Assembly: GCA_902363595.1 (NCBI GenBank)
Contig: CABJAP010000004.1
Span: 124,001-188,000 of the forward strand
Source: Clostridia bacterium
GTDB lineage: Bacteria > Bacillota > Clostridia > Peptostreptococcales > Anaerovoracaceae
DNA length: 64,000 bases
Direction: 5' to 3'
The notes beneath the pieces were generated by a model. It did no database searches and had not been told where the DNA came from. It saw only the letters and a program-made list of their open reading frames with translations. Made by a program: the position numbers and the translations under genes. Shown here piece after piece: positions 26,877 through 34,850 of this stretch; the stretch's first letter is position 1; the number at the start of each line of letters is the position of its first letter.

Positions 26877-27873
26877 AACCGGAAAACTGGACAGTGAACT
26901 GCTGGAAAAGATCGTATTCAACAACATCAAATTCAAAAGGCCGGAGGTCCTCACAAGGCCGGGCATTGGGGAAGACTGCGCGGTGGTGGATTTCGGGTCG
27001 TATGAATGTATCATGTCCACGGACCCCATCACGGCAGCCATCAGTGAGATCGGCCGGCTGTCCATCCATATTTCCTGCAACGATATCGCATCCAACGGCA
27101 TTCAGCCTTTAGGCATCTTGCTGGCCGTCATGCTGCCTGTGGGAACGACGGAGGAGCAGATTGAAGAGATGATGCGCCAGGCCGGCGAAGCTTCGGAAGA
27201 GCTGGGCGTGGAGATCATCGGCGGCCATACGGAGATCACTCCGGCTGTGACCAAGCCAGTGATCGTTTCCACAGCCATCGGCAGAGGCGAAAAATGGGCT
27301 TCTCAGCATTCGGAAAACATGCGGCCGGGGGATTTGATCATGATAACGAAATCCGCCGGTCTGGAAGGCTCTGGGATCATTGCCTGCGATTTTGAGGAGC
27401 AGCTGCAAAAGGTGCTCACCCATGAGGAGATCGAGAAAGCTAAAAGTCTGCTGGGAAAGGTCAGCGTTGTAAAAGAAGGAGTCGCGGCCGGAAAGGTGGG
27501 AACCCATGGGATGCATGATGTGACTGAGGGCGGCGTGCTGGGGGCTGTCTGGGAAATGTGCCAGATCGCCGGTACCGGCGCCGAGCTGTGGGTGGACCAG
27601 GTTCCGGTGGAACCGGTAACAAGAAAAATCTGCGATTATTTTGATATCGATTATCTGCGGCTGATTTCCAGCGGCTGTATGATTATCATGGTTGCGCCTG
27701 ACAAGAAGGAAGAGATGGCAGAGGCCATGAAGGCTGCGGGTGTGGAGGCTTCTTACATAGGCGTGATCAAGGATTCGTCAGCCGGCATCTGCATGAATGT
27801 CGACGGGGAGCTGATCGAGATCGCGCCGCCTGCCAGCGATGAGCTGTATAAGGTGGTGGGTGAAGAAAGCTAG
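26869..27873 (+). CDS. AIR synthase-like (PurM/HypE/SelD fold) protein
   Basis: A 334-residue ATP-binding protein of the AIR synthase family. ATG 26869 follows AAAAGGAG and lies inside the ligA end. Motifs are GIGEDCAVV, DPITAA, ISCNDIASNGIQPLG, GGHTEITPAV and HDVTEGGVLGA, matching the two AIRS domains. HypE proteins of this fold end in a PRIC-type cysteine used to make the hydrogenase cyanide ligand; this protein ends in VVGEES and lacks it, so it is not a functional HypE by that test. The reaction is unknown, though databases often label such proteins hydrogenase maturation factors. Confidence 0.8.
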   Translation: MLKTGKLDSELLEKIVFNNIKFKRPEVLTRPGIGEDCAVVDFGSYECIMSTDPITAAISEIGRLSIHISCNDIASNGIQPLGILLAVMLPVGTTEEQIEEMMRQAGEASEELGVEIIGGHTEITPAVTKPVIVSTAIGRGEKWASQHSENMRPGDLIMITKSAGLEGSGIIACDFEEQLQKVLTHEEIEKAKSLLGKVSVVKEGVAAGKVGTHGMHDVTEGGVLGAVWEMCQIAGTGAELWVDQVPVEPVTRKICDYFDIDYLRLISSGCMIIMVAPDKKEEMAEAMKAAGVEASYIGVIKDSSAGICMNVDGELIEIAPPASDELYKVVGEES

Positions 27874-27933
27874 TGCAGCCCCAGGCATGGCTGGCATGAA
27901 CCACGAATTCCAAGCGGCCGCATGAAATAACCC

Positions 27934-27962
27934 TTGACGAAAGACCTTAAAAATAATATAAT
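27934..27962 (+). promoter_or_regulatory. Promoter of SRP RNA
   Basis: TTGACG (27934-27939), 17 bases, TATAAT (27957-27962), placing the transcript start near 27969. Confidence 0.8.
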
Positions 27963-27978
27963 TGATAAGCATGAAATT

Positions 27979-28128
27979 GCCCTTTGATAGCTCCGTCTGG
28001 TATGGTTGGGGTCCTGCGCAATAAGACTCCGTGAACCTTGTCAGGTCCGGAAGGAAGCAGCAATAAGCGGAAGCTCTTATGTGCCGCAGATCAGCCTTTG
28101 CTAACGCCTTGCGGAGCTTTCAAAGGGC
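27979..28128 (+). ncRNA. ffs: Signal recognition particle RNA (4.5S-like)
   Basis: The apical loop carries the universal Ffh-binding sequence GTCAGGTCCGGAAGGAAGCA (near 28039-28058). The ends form a closing stem, GCCCTTTGATAGCTCCG (27979-27995) with CGGAGCTTTCAAAGGGC (28112-28128), one mismatch. At about 150 nt it is longer than E. coli 4.5S (114) and shorter than the B. subtilis scRNA (about 270). A T-rich run (28131-28140) after the closing stem would end transcription. It lies just upstream of dnaX, the usual place in Firmicutes. Exact ends are inferred. Confidence 0.93.
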
Positions 28129-28158
28129 AATTTGTTTTTTGATGAAGTGAGGTAGAAC

Positions 28159-29715
28159 ATGTATACTGCTCTCTACAGAGCCTACAGGCCGGAGGTTTTC
28201 GAGGAAATTCTCGGTCAGGGCCATATCATTAAAATATTGAAAAATCAGCTGGCCACCGACTCGGTGAGCCACGCTTATTTATTCTGCGGAACAAGAGGCA
28301 CCGGCAAGACGACTACAGCCAGAATTTTGGCCAAGGGCGTCAACTGTACGGCGGACGGCGGACGGCCCTGCGGCGTCTGTGCCAACTGTACGGCCATCAA
28401 GGACGGTACCTTCATGGATGTGATAGAGATCGACGCGGCTTCCAACAACGGGGTGGAAAACATCCGCGAGCTGCGGGAAAGCGTCAAATACCCGCCGGCC
28501 GTGGGCAGAAAAAAAGTATATATCGTGGACGAAGTGCACATGCTTTCCACGGGAGCTTTCAACGCACTGCTCAAAACCCTGGAAGAACCGCCGGAAAATG
28601 TGATGTTCATCCTTGCCACCACAGAGCCGCAAAAGCTTCCCGCCACCATTCTCTCCAGATGCATGCGCCTGGATTTCAAGCGGGTGCCGGAAGAAACGCT
28701 GGTGGGAGGGATGGAAGATATCTGCCAGCAGAAAGGCATTGACGTTTCTCAGGGCGCGCTGCGGCTGATCGCGGCCAACGCGGATGGATCGGTGAGAGAC
28801 GGACTCAGTATTCTGGACCAGTGTATTTCTGGCGGACAAACCCGTGTGGAGCGTGAGGACGTCCTGGATTTTCTGGGTACTGCCGGAGAGGAAGTGTTCC
28901 TGGAACTGACCGATAAAATTACGCTGAGACAGCCCCAGGAAGCGCTTTTGATGCTGGAACAGATTCTGGCCGACGGAAAGGATGTAAGGCAGTTCATGAA
29001 GGACTGGCTGTCCCACTACCGCAACCTGCTCATCACCAAATTTATAAAAAATCCGGAGGATATGCTCAACCTGTCCCCGGAGAACGTGGATCGGATCCGC
29101 CGCCAGAGCGACAGCCTGGATCTGGCGGATATCAACAATGCTATTATTGAACTTTCCAGGACTATGTCGGAAGCCAAATGGTCCACCCAGCCGAGGATTT
29201 TACTGGAGCTGTGCATGGTGAAAATGGCCACCGATCTGATCGACCCGGCCGGAGCAGCGCCGAGAATGGTTCCGAGAACCGCACCGCCTGCTGCCAGCAC
29301 CGCCATAAAAACGCAGAGTCCCGATCAGGTGGATGCTTCTGCACCTGCAGAGGGGCAGACCCATCCGGACGGCAGCCCCGCACCGGAAAAAAGCTTTGAT
29401 TACGACAGCCTGTGGCATGCTATTTTTGAAGAAGCTGAGGCATCCAGAGGCAGCTTCAATCTGATCCGCAGCGGAACCAGATTGACGGAAATGACCGATG
29501 AGCTGTTTACAGTCGTGGCGTCCAATGCCGCTGTGTGCGGATACGTGGAAAACAACAGACAGGTATTGGAAGACCTGATGGAAAAACATACAGGCAAGCG
29601 AAGGGGGCTTCGCTGTCAGCTGGAAGGCGAGGATTGCGCGCCAAAGACCGACGATGCTCAGCGCCTTGCCAAAACAGCGGAGACAAAACTTGGATTAAAT
29701 ATCGAGATTGAATAA
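28159..29715 (+). CDS. dnaX: DNA polymerase III subunit gamma/tau
   Basis: A 518-residue clamp-loader ATPase. It starts YTALYRAYRPEVFEEILGQ, with Walker A GTRGTGKTT, a C4 zinc module (C in NCTADGGRPCGVCANC), Walker B IVDEVHML and sensor 1 ATTEPQKLPATI followed by SRC. Domain III extends to about residue 360; a Pro/Ala linker (about 365-410) and a tau C-terminal domain follow. It loads the sliding clamp in the replisome. Stop to ybaB start is 10 bases, and recR follows, the conserved dnaX-ybaB-recR order. No typical frameshift heptamer in the correct phase was found, so a separate gamma form is not predicted. Confidence 0.95.
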   Translation: MYTALYRAYRPEVFEEILGQGHIIKILKNQLATDSVSHAYLFCGTRGTGKTTTARILAKGVNCTADGGRPCGVCANCTAIKDGTFMDVIEIDAASNNGVENIRELRESVKYPPAVGRKKVYIVDEVHMLSTGAFNALLKTLEEPPENVMFILATTEPQKLPATILSRCMRLDFKRVPEETLVGGMEDICQQKGIDVSQGALRLIAANADGSVRDGLSILDQCISGGQTRVEREDVLDFLGTAGEEVFLELTDKITLRQPQEALLMLEQILADGKDVRQFMKDWLSHYRNLLITKFIKNPEDMLNLSPENVDRIRRQSDSLDLADINNAIIELSRTMSEAKWSTQPRILLELCMVKMATDLIDPAGAAPRMVPRTAPPAASTAIKTQSPDQVDASAPAEGQTHPDGSPAPEKSFDYDSLWHAIFEEAEASRGSFNLIRSGTRLTEMTDELFTVVASNAAVCGYVENNRQVLEDLMEKHTGKRRGLRCQLEGEDCAPKTDDAQRLAKTAETKLGLNIEIE

Positions 29716-29725
29716 GGAGGAGAAT

Positions 29726-30079
29726 ATGGGAAAAGGAATGAGAGCCGGAAAAAAGCCAAAGGCCGGCGGCATGGGAAACATGCAGAAACAGATGCAGCAG
29801 ATGCAGGCTATGCAGCGCAAAATGGATGAGCTGCAGGGTGAAATCGATCAGATGGAAACGACGGCTACATCGGGCGGCGGCGCCGTGACGGTAACGGTGA
29901 CCGGCAAAAAGGAAATCAAGAACATTGAAATCAAGCCGGAGGTCGTGGATCCGGACGATATTGAAATGCTGCAGGATTTAATCTTGGTTGCGGCCAATGA
30001 AGCTCTGAGGCAGATGGAAGAGATTTCGCAGAACGAAATGAACAAGCTGACTGGCAGTCTGGGGATTCCGGGGCTGTAG
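29726..30079 (+). CDS. YbaB/EbfC nucleoid-associated protein
   Basis: A 117-residue protein; ATG 29726 follows AAGGAGGAG, and an in-frame ATG at 29708 lies inside dnaX. The Met/Gln-rich helix (MQKQMQQMQAMQRKMDELQ) and the central VTVTVTGKKEIKNIEIKPEVVDP strand region, here given as its first part VTVTVTGKKEIKNIEI, are typical. The family forms dimers that bind DNA and works near RecR in repair. It is between dnaX and recR with short gaps. Confidence 0.93.
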   Translation: MGKGMRAGKKPKAGGMGNMQKQMQQMQAMQRKMDELQGEIDQMETTATSGGGAVTVTVTGKKEIKNIEIKPEVVDPDDIEMLQDLILVAANEALRQMEEISQNEMNKLTGSLGIPGL

Positions 30080-30082
30080 GTC

Positions 30083-30682
30083 ATGAAATATTATGCCAAA
30101 CCGCTGAGCAAATTGATCAGCGAACTTTCCAGGCTGCCGGGCATCGGGGGTAAAACCGCCCAGCGGCTGGCTTTTCATATTCTGTCCATGGACGAAAAAG
30201 AAGCGCTTGCCCTGGCAGAATCCATAACGGAAGCCAAGAAAAACATGAAGTACTGTTCCGTTTGCGGTAATCTGACGGATACGGATCCTTGCATGGTCTG
30301 TTCCGACCCCGCCAGAGACCGCAGCGTTATTTGTGTTGTCGAAACCCCCCGGGATGTGGCAGCCATGGAACGGATCAAAGAATACGGCGGCCTCTATCAC
30401 GTGCTTCATGGAGCGATTTCTCCCATGGAAGGGATCGGACCTGAGGACATCAACCTCAAACAGCTGATCGTCAGGCTTCAGCAGGAGGATGTACAGGAGA
30501 TTATCCTGGCGACCAACCCCAATATTGAAGGAGAAGCCACTGCCATGTATATTGCCAGACTGGTTAAACCCTCCGGAATCAAAGTCTCACGCATTGCCCA
30601 CGGCGTGCCGGTGGGCGGCGATCTGGAATATGCCGATGAAATTACTTTGCTTAAAGCCATGGAAGGCCGCAGAGAATTGTAA
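30083..30682 (+). CDS. recR: Recombination protein RecR
   Basis: A 199-residue recombination mediator that helps load RecA at gaps with RecO/RecF. It has the helix-hairpin-helix [20 protein letters not shown], a C4 zinc finger ([16 protein letters not shown]) and a Toprim domain ([15 protein letters not shown], then [14 protein letters not shown]). Length equals the family norm. ATG 30083 comes 3 bases after ybaB; its ribosome site is weak, implying coupled translation. A terminator follows. Confidence 0.96.
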   Translation: MKYYAKPLSKLISELSRLPGIGGKTAQRLAFHILSMDEKEALALAESITEAKKNMKYCSVCGNLTDTDPCMVCSDPARDRSVICVVETPRDVAAMERIKEYGGLYHVLHGAISPMEGIGPEDINLKQLIVRLQQEDVQEIILATNPNIEGEATAMYIARLVKPSGIKVSRIAHGVPVGGDLEYADEITLLKAMEGRREL

Positions 30683-30712
30683 ATCATTTTCTGAAAATAA
30701 AAGAAGACGTAC

Positions 30713-30742
30713 GACTCGTTCGATAGGACGGGTCTTTTTTTT
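30713..30742 (+). terminator. Rho-independent terminator after recR
   Basis: GACTCGT (30713-30719) pairs with ACGGGTC (30728-30734, one G-U), followed by eight T residues. Confidence 0.8.
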
Positions 30743-30800
30743 GTCCTCTGCGCATAGCCTGTTACATAAGAAACAATAGATAAAGCTTAAGGAGGTTATT

Positions 30801-31070
30801 ATGAGCTTTGGATTGGAAGCCGGCATTTTTGTGGCCTACGCGGCATGCCTTTTTTTGATTTACGTGCTGGGAAAGCTATTGATCGTGCCCCTTAAATGGG
30901 CGGGGAGGATGCTGATTAACAGCATGATAGGAGGTGTGCTGATTGTTTTAATCAATATTCTGGGCGGGAATTGGGGGCTATTTGTGCCTTTAAACCCTTT
31001 GAGCGCGGTCATTATTGGAATTCTGGGCCTGCCGGGAGCCGTGGGCCTGTTATTGTTTTTTAATCTATAA
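30801..31070 (+). CDS. BofA-like protein (pro-sigma-K processing inhibitor family)
   Basis: An 89-residue protein with two hydrophobic regions and the BofA-type motifs NSMIGGVLIVLINILG and PLNPLSAVIIGILGLPGAVGL. In B. subtilis BofA holds the SpoIVFB protease inactive during sporulation; homologues are widespread in Clostridia. AAGGAGG precedes the ATG by 5 bases. It has no co-transcribed neighbour, lying between the recR terminator and the permease promoter. It suggests, but does not prove, that the host or its ancestors form spores. Confidence 0.87.
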   Translation: MSFGLEAGIFVAYAACLFLIYVLGKLLIVPLKWAGRMLINSMIGGVLIVLINILGGNWGLFVPLNPLSAVIIGILGLPGAVGLLLFFNL

Positions 31071-31100
31071 TTCTCAAAAATGATACGGATAAAAATTAAA

Positions 31101-31207
31101 AATGAGAAAATTCTCATTAATATTGACATTTTTGCACGAATGTGAAAAAATAGAGCAGTCCATTAAGTAACTGAAAATTTCGAATTACCTTTTACCCTTG
31201 GAAAGGT
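31101..31207 (+). promoter_or_regulatory. Permease 1 control region: palindrome, promoter, leader hairpin
   Basis: Palindrome AATGAGAAAATTCTCATT (31101-31118), six bases after its TGAGAA-AA-TTCTCA core, TTGACA (31123-31128), 17 bases, AAAAAT (31146-31151). In the leader, ACCTTT (31187-31192) pairs with AAAGGT (31202-31207) around loop TACCCTTGG. The same arrangement is repeated before permease 2. The regulator and ligand are unknown. Confidence 0.6.
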
Positions 31208-31274
31208 TGAGCCTGCTAGAGAATGGACGAATCTAATCATCTGCATATCTTGTATATGTGAGAAGGAGGCAAAA

Positions 31275-32780
31275 ATGTCAGAAGAAAGAAATGTAGCTCC
31301 GGCGGGAGAAGAGACGCAGGAGCTAAAAAGAGGTATTAAGGGGTGGCAGGTCGCATTTATTGGTCTTGGCGGCGTAATCGGATCCTGTTATTTTCTGGGT
31401 CTTGGTATTTGCGTCCACGACATGGGACCCGCAGTATTTATCGCTTTTGCGGTAGTTGGTGTTATCGTTTATGGACTTATGATCGCTTATGCGGAATTAT
31501 TGGTCAACCTTCCGAGGAAGGGTTCTTTTGTAGCTTATACCAATGAGTTCTTAGGGCCAACGATATCCACCGGCATGGGATGGGCATTCTGGTTCAACTG
31601 GGTATGCTACTGTCCTTCGGAAGCCATTGCCGTTGCTACGGTATTACAGTCCTTGACGGGGGCGACGAGCGCGACTTCGTATGTGGCCTTCGCAGTTGGA
31701 GCGCTGTTGGCGCTGACGATTATCAATCTTTGCGCGGTTGATATCTTTGCGAAGATCGAATCGGGACTGGCTATTACAAAGGTTTGCGTAATTATTTTAT
31801 TTATTATCCTGGCTTTCGGAATTTGGGTAGGCCTCTGGGGAAGCGACGGTTTCCTGGGTGCTACTGTAAACTTCGGAGATGCAGCTGTCGGATTCGGATC
31901 ACAGCTTTTCCCCAACGGGGCAGCTATTGTAATGACCTCCATGGTTGTTGTGCTGGTAACCTTCCAGGGTACGGAAATCGTAGGCTTGACAGCTGCGGAA
32001 GCGGAAAATCCGGACCAGTCGGTTCCAAAAGCATGCAAGAGCGTTACCTATCGTATCGTGGGACTGTATATGGTTCCGATTCTCTTGCTCATCCTGATCT
32101 TCCCATATGCACTGGGATCAGATGCTACTCCGATCTTTGCCGATACGCTCAAACTTTATAATTTGAATGGATTTGCTTTGATCATGAGCGCTATCGTACT
32201 GGTTGCGGCCTTCAGCTGCGCCAACACCGGCTTCTATGGAACAGTTCGCTGTATGTTCGGTCTTTCCATCGAAGGTCTGGCACCGAAGTTTCTCAGCAAG
32301 CTCAACAAGAACGCCAATCCGAAGAACGCAGTATTGTTTACACTGCTCTTCATGTGGATTGTGTTGATCATCGGTCTGTTTTCTCAGTTGACCGGCGCGC
32401 TGGAAAGCTTGTACGCCAGCCTGCTGTCCATGTCCGGCTTTACCGGAACTCTGGCTTGGGTAGGCATCATTGCTTCCCAGATACTCTTTAGAAGAAGATT
32501 GAAGCAGAGGGGCTACGATCCGGAAACCTGCCTGCGGGCTAAAGTAAGCAAGGGACAAGCCTGGATTCCGTGGTTCGCTATGATCGCCCAGCTGGCTTGC
32601 TTAGTGTTGCTGGCCTTTGGCGAAGGACAGCTGCCTATCTTTGGCCTGGCCTGCGCTGCCGTATTCGTGCCCATGATCGTGCGTGCGATTCTGGCTAAAA
32701 CGGGACATGTGCGTGACATCAACGCGCTGGGAAGCGACGAAAAGTCCTTTGACGAATTATATCCGGATTTGACGAAATAG
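31275..32780 (+). CDS. APC amino acid permease 1
   Basis: A 501-residue cytoplasmic-membrane transporter of the APC (amino acid-polyamine-organocation) superfamily, with about 12 helices. The first helix has the glycine-rich unwound motif GLGGVIGSCYFLG, and the second-sixth helices carry EFLG, FWFNWV and TFQGTEIVGL, as in the AAT group (GabP/LysP-like). Ribosome site AGAAGGAGG. It shares long identical stretches with permease 2, 345 bases downstream, and an equivalent promoter region, so it arose by tandem duplication. Substrate is unknown; an amino acid used as fuel is most likely given the hydrogenase operon downstream. A terminator follows it. Confidence 0.88.
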   Translation: MSEERNVAPAGEETQELKRGIKGWQVAFIGLGGVIGSCYFLGLGICVHDMGPAVFIAFAVVGVIVYGLMIAYAELLVNLPRKGSFVAYTNEFLGPTISTGMGWAFWFNWVCYCPSEAIAVATVLQSLTGATSATSYVAFAVGALLALTIINLCAVDIFAKIESGLAITKVCVIILFIILAFGIWVGLWGSDGFLGATVNFGDAAVGFGSQLFPNGAAIVMTSMVVVLVTFQGTEIVGLTAAEAENPDQSVPKACKSVTYRIVGLYMVPILLLILIFPYALGSDATPIFADTLKLYNLNGFALIMSAIVLVAAFSCANTGFYGTVRCMFGLSIEGLAPKFLSKLNKNANPKNAVLFTLLFMWIVLIIGLFSQLTGALESLYASLLSMSGFTGTLAWVGIIASQILFRRRLKQRGYDPETCLRAKVSKGQAWIPWFAMIAQLACLVLLAFGEGQLPIFGLACAAVFVPMIVRAILAKTGHVRDINALGSDEKSFDELYPDLTK

Positions 32781-32816
32781 TTAGAAAATTACATATTAAC
32801 AAGGGAAAATAGAAAA

Positions 32817-32858
32817 GAGATCGAACCGCTTTTGTCATGTGGTTCGATTTCTTTTTTT
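32817..32858 (+). terminator. Rho-independent terminator after permease 1
   Basis: ATCGAACC (32820-32827) pairs with GGTTCGAT (32841-32848), followed by a long T-rich tail. Confidence 0.85.
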
Positions 32859-32959
32859 GAAGAAGGATATGTAAGTTTTAGAAGACACTAATGAGGCCGT
32901 TGAAAGCACGCGATTGCAGTTGCTTATATCTCAGTGTTGAGAAATGGAAAAATCAGAAT

Positions 32960-33062
32960 TGAGAAATTTCTCAGAATCGTTGACAATGAGAGAAAAGTAT
33001 GAAAAAATAAAAAAGCCCTAAAAAACTGAATATTCTGCTTATGCTTTTACCCCTTGGAAAGC
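32960..33062 (+). promoter_or_regulatory. Permease 2 control region: palindrome, promoter, leader hairpin
   Basis: Perfect palindrome TGAGAAATTTCTCA (32960-32973), 6 bases, TTGACA (32980-32985), 17 bases, AAAAAT (33003-33008), then hairpin GCTTT (33043-33047)/AAAGC (33058-33062) with loop TACCCCTTGG. All spacings up to the -10 match those of permease 1; the stem bases differ but keep pairing. Confidence 0.62.
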
Positions 33063-33124
33063 TGCGGAACTATGAAGAGAGGGCAAATCTAATCATATTT
33101 TTAATATGTGAGAAGGAGGCAAAT

Positions 33125-34669
33125 ATGTCAGAAGAGAAAAAAGTTGTTCAGGTAACAGAAGAGCCTCAAGAACTAAAAAGAGGCATTAAGGGCTGGCAGG
33201 TAGCGTTCATTGGTCTTGGCGGTGTAATTGGATCCTGCTATTTCCTCGGAGTAGGCTGGTGTATCCAGGCTATGGGACCAGCAGTATTTTTAGCGTTCGG
33301 CGTAGTTGGAGTTATTGTTTACGGACTTATGATCGCTTATGCGGAATTATTAGTCAACTTACCGAGAAAGGGTTCTTTTGTAGCCTACACCAATGAATTT
33401 CTAGGAGAGACCATGTCGGTGGGCATGGGCTGGTCCTTCTGGTTCAACTGGGTGTGCTATGTACCTTCAGAAGCCATTGCGGTTTCCTATGTACTGCAGA
33501 GCCTGACGGGCAACAAAAGCGCAATCGCTTATGTTGCATTTGCAGTGGGAGCCTTGGCGGCACTGACGATCATCAATCTTTGCGCAGTCGATATCTTTGC
33601 GAAGATCGAATCAGGACTGGCTATTACCAAAGTATGTGTTATCATTTTGTTTGCGCTGCTGGCCTTTGGTATCTGGGTCGGACTGTGGGGCAATCCTCAG
33701 GGCGTTGTCCAGGGTGCCGTGGAAGATGGATTCAAAGGCATGGGCGTGAATTTCGGCGATGCTGATTTTATGGCCGATCTGTTCCCTAACGGATTTGCAA
33801 TCGTATTGACCTGCATGGTTGTTGTACTGGTTACCTTCCAGGGCACGGAAATCGTCGGTCTTGCAGCGGCAGAATCTCAGGATCCGGACAAATCTGTACC
33901 GAGAGCCTGCAAGAGCGTTACATATCGTATCGTAGGTCTTTACCTGGTACCTATCCTTTTGGTGCTGCTGGTTTATCCGACTGACTTGGGTACTGATGAA
34001 ACACCAATCTTTGCCGATATCATGAAAGCTTACGGCATGGGACCCTTTGGCTTTATCATGAGCGCTGTCGTACTGGTAGCGGCCTTCAGCTGTGCCAATA
34101 CGGGATTCTACGGAACAGTAAGGTGTATGTACGGCCTGGCGGTTGAAGGTCTTGCGCCTAAATTCCTGGGCAAGCTGAATAAGAAGGCGACTCCTAAGAA
34201 TGCGGTACTTTTTACCTTGCTTTTCATGTGGATTGTACTGATCATCGGTCTGGTTTCAGAACTGACCGGCACTTTATCAAATCTGTACACCAACCTGCTG
34301 TCCATGTCCGGATTTACCGGAACACTGGCCTGGGTCGGCATTATTGCTTCTCAGAAGCGATTCAGAGTAAGGATTAAGCAGAGAGGTTATGATCCGGATA
34401 CTTGTCTGCGTGCCCGCGTGAGCAAAGGACAGTCCTGGGTTCCATGGTTTGCTATGATTGCGCAGCTATGCTGCCTGCTGTTGATGGCATTTGCGGATCC
34501 GGAAATTACCGGCGGCGGCCCCATTGTATTTGCAGTGGCATGTGCAGCTGTTATTGTTCCTATGATTGTGCAGAAGATTACCAAGTCCATGGGTAAGACG
34601 AGGGTCATCAATTCGCTCGGCGCAGACGAAAAGACCTTCGATGAAACCTTCCCGGATTTAACTAAATAG
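33125..34669 (+). CDS. APC amino acid permease 2 (duplicate of permease 1)
   Basis: A 514-residue APC transporter. ATG 33125 follows AGAAGGAGG; the in-frame sequence back to 33041 is leader, not protein. It repeats most of permease 1, for example GWQVAFIGLGGVIGSCYF, LLVNLPRKGSFVAYTNEFLG and IINLCAVDIFAKIESGLAI. The main difference is an insert of about nine residues in the loop after IWVGLWG (NPQGVVQGAVEDGFKG region), and changes in helix 1 (GVGWCIQAMG versus GLGICVHDMG) that could alter substrate choice. It has its own promoter and terminator, so the two copies can be expressed separately but by the same regulator. Confidence 0.88.
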   Translation: MSEEKKVVQVTEEPQELKRGIKGWQVAFIGLGGVIGSCYFLGVGWCIQAMGPAVFLAFGVVGVIVYGLMIAYAELLVNLPRKGSFVAYTNEFLGETMSVGMGWSFWFNWVCYVPSEAIAVSYVLQSLTGNKSAIAYVAFAVGALAALTIINLCAVDIFAKIESGLAITKVCVIILFALLAFGIWVGLWGNPQGVVQGAVEDGFKGMGVNFGDADFMADLFPNGFAIVLTCMVVVLVTFQGTEIVGLAAAESQDPDKSVPRACKSVTYRIVGLYLVPILLVLLVYPTDLGTDETPIFADIMKAYGMGPFGFIMSAVVLVAAFSCANTGFYGTVRCMYGLAVEGLAPKFLGKLNKKATPKNAVLFTLLFMWIVLIIGLVSELTGTLSNLYTNLLSMSGFTGTLAWVGIIASQKRFRVRIKQRGYDPDTCLRARVSKGQSWVPWFAMIAQLCCLLLMAFADPEITGGGPIVFAVACAAVIVPMIVQKITKSMGKTRVINSLGADEKTFDETFPDLTK

Positions 34670-34726
34670 TGAAAAACATTCGTATACAAGGGAATTGGAA
34701 TTGTAAAGGAAAATAACAATTTTGAG

Positions 34727-34770
34727 ATTAAAAGAGAACGGGTTTGCTGTTCTCTTTTAATTCGTCTTAA
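34727..34770 (+). terminator. Rho-independent terminator after permease 2
   Basis: ATTAAAAGAGAAC (34727-34739) pairs perfectly over 13 bases with GTTCTCTTTTAAT (34749-34761); the tail TCGTCTTAATT is T-rich. Confidence 0.8.
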
Positions 34771-34774
34771 TTAA

Positions 34775-34802
34775 TTGATAATTCAAACAAATGGTGTATA
34801 AT
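34775..34802 (+). promoter_or_regulatory. Promoter of permease 3
   Basis: TTGATA (34775-34780), 16 bases, TATAAT (34797-34802). It lacks the palindrome seen before permeases 1 and 2. Confidence 0.65.
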
Positions 34803-34850
34803 TAGATTTGTAATTATGTTTTATTTATTTTGTTTTGAGGAGGTAAAGAC

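Noticed and set aside
26869..27873. Naming this gene hypE because of the nearby hydrogenase
   Set aside because: The C-terminal cysteine required by HypE is absent and the gene is coupled to ligA, not to ech.
29384..29396. A6G run in dnaX as a programmed frameshift site
   Set aside because: The phase is GAA-AAA-AGC, not the A-AAA-AAG phase needed for the classical -1 slip, and no stimulating hairpin was evident.
31160..31274. Permease leaders as a known riboswitch (glycine, lysine, glutamine or guanidine classes)
   Set aside because: None of the core consensus sequences I know for those classes could be matched.
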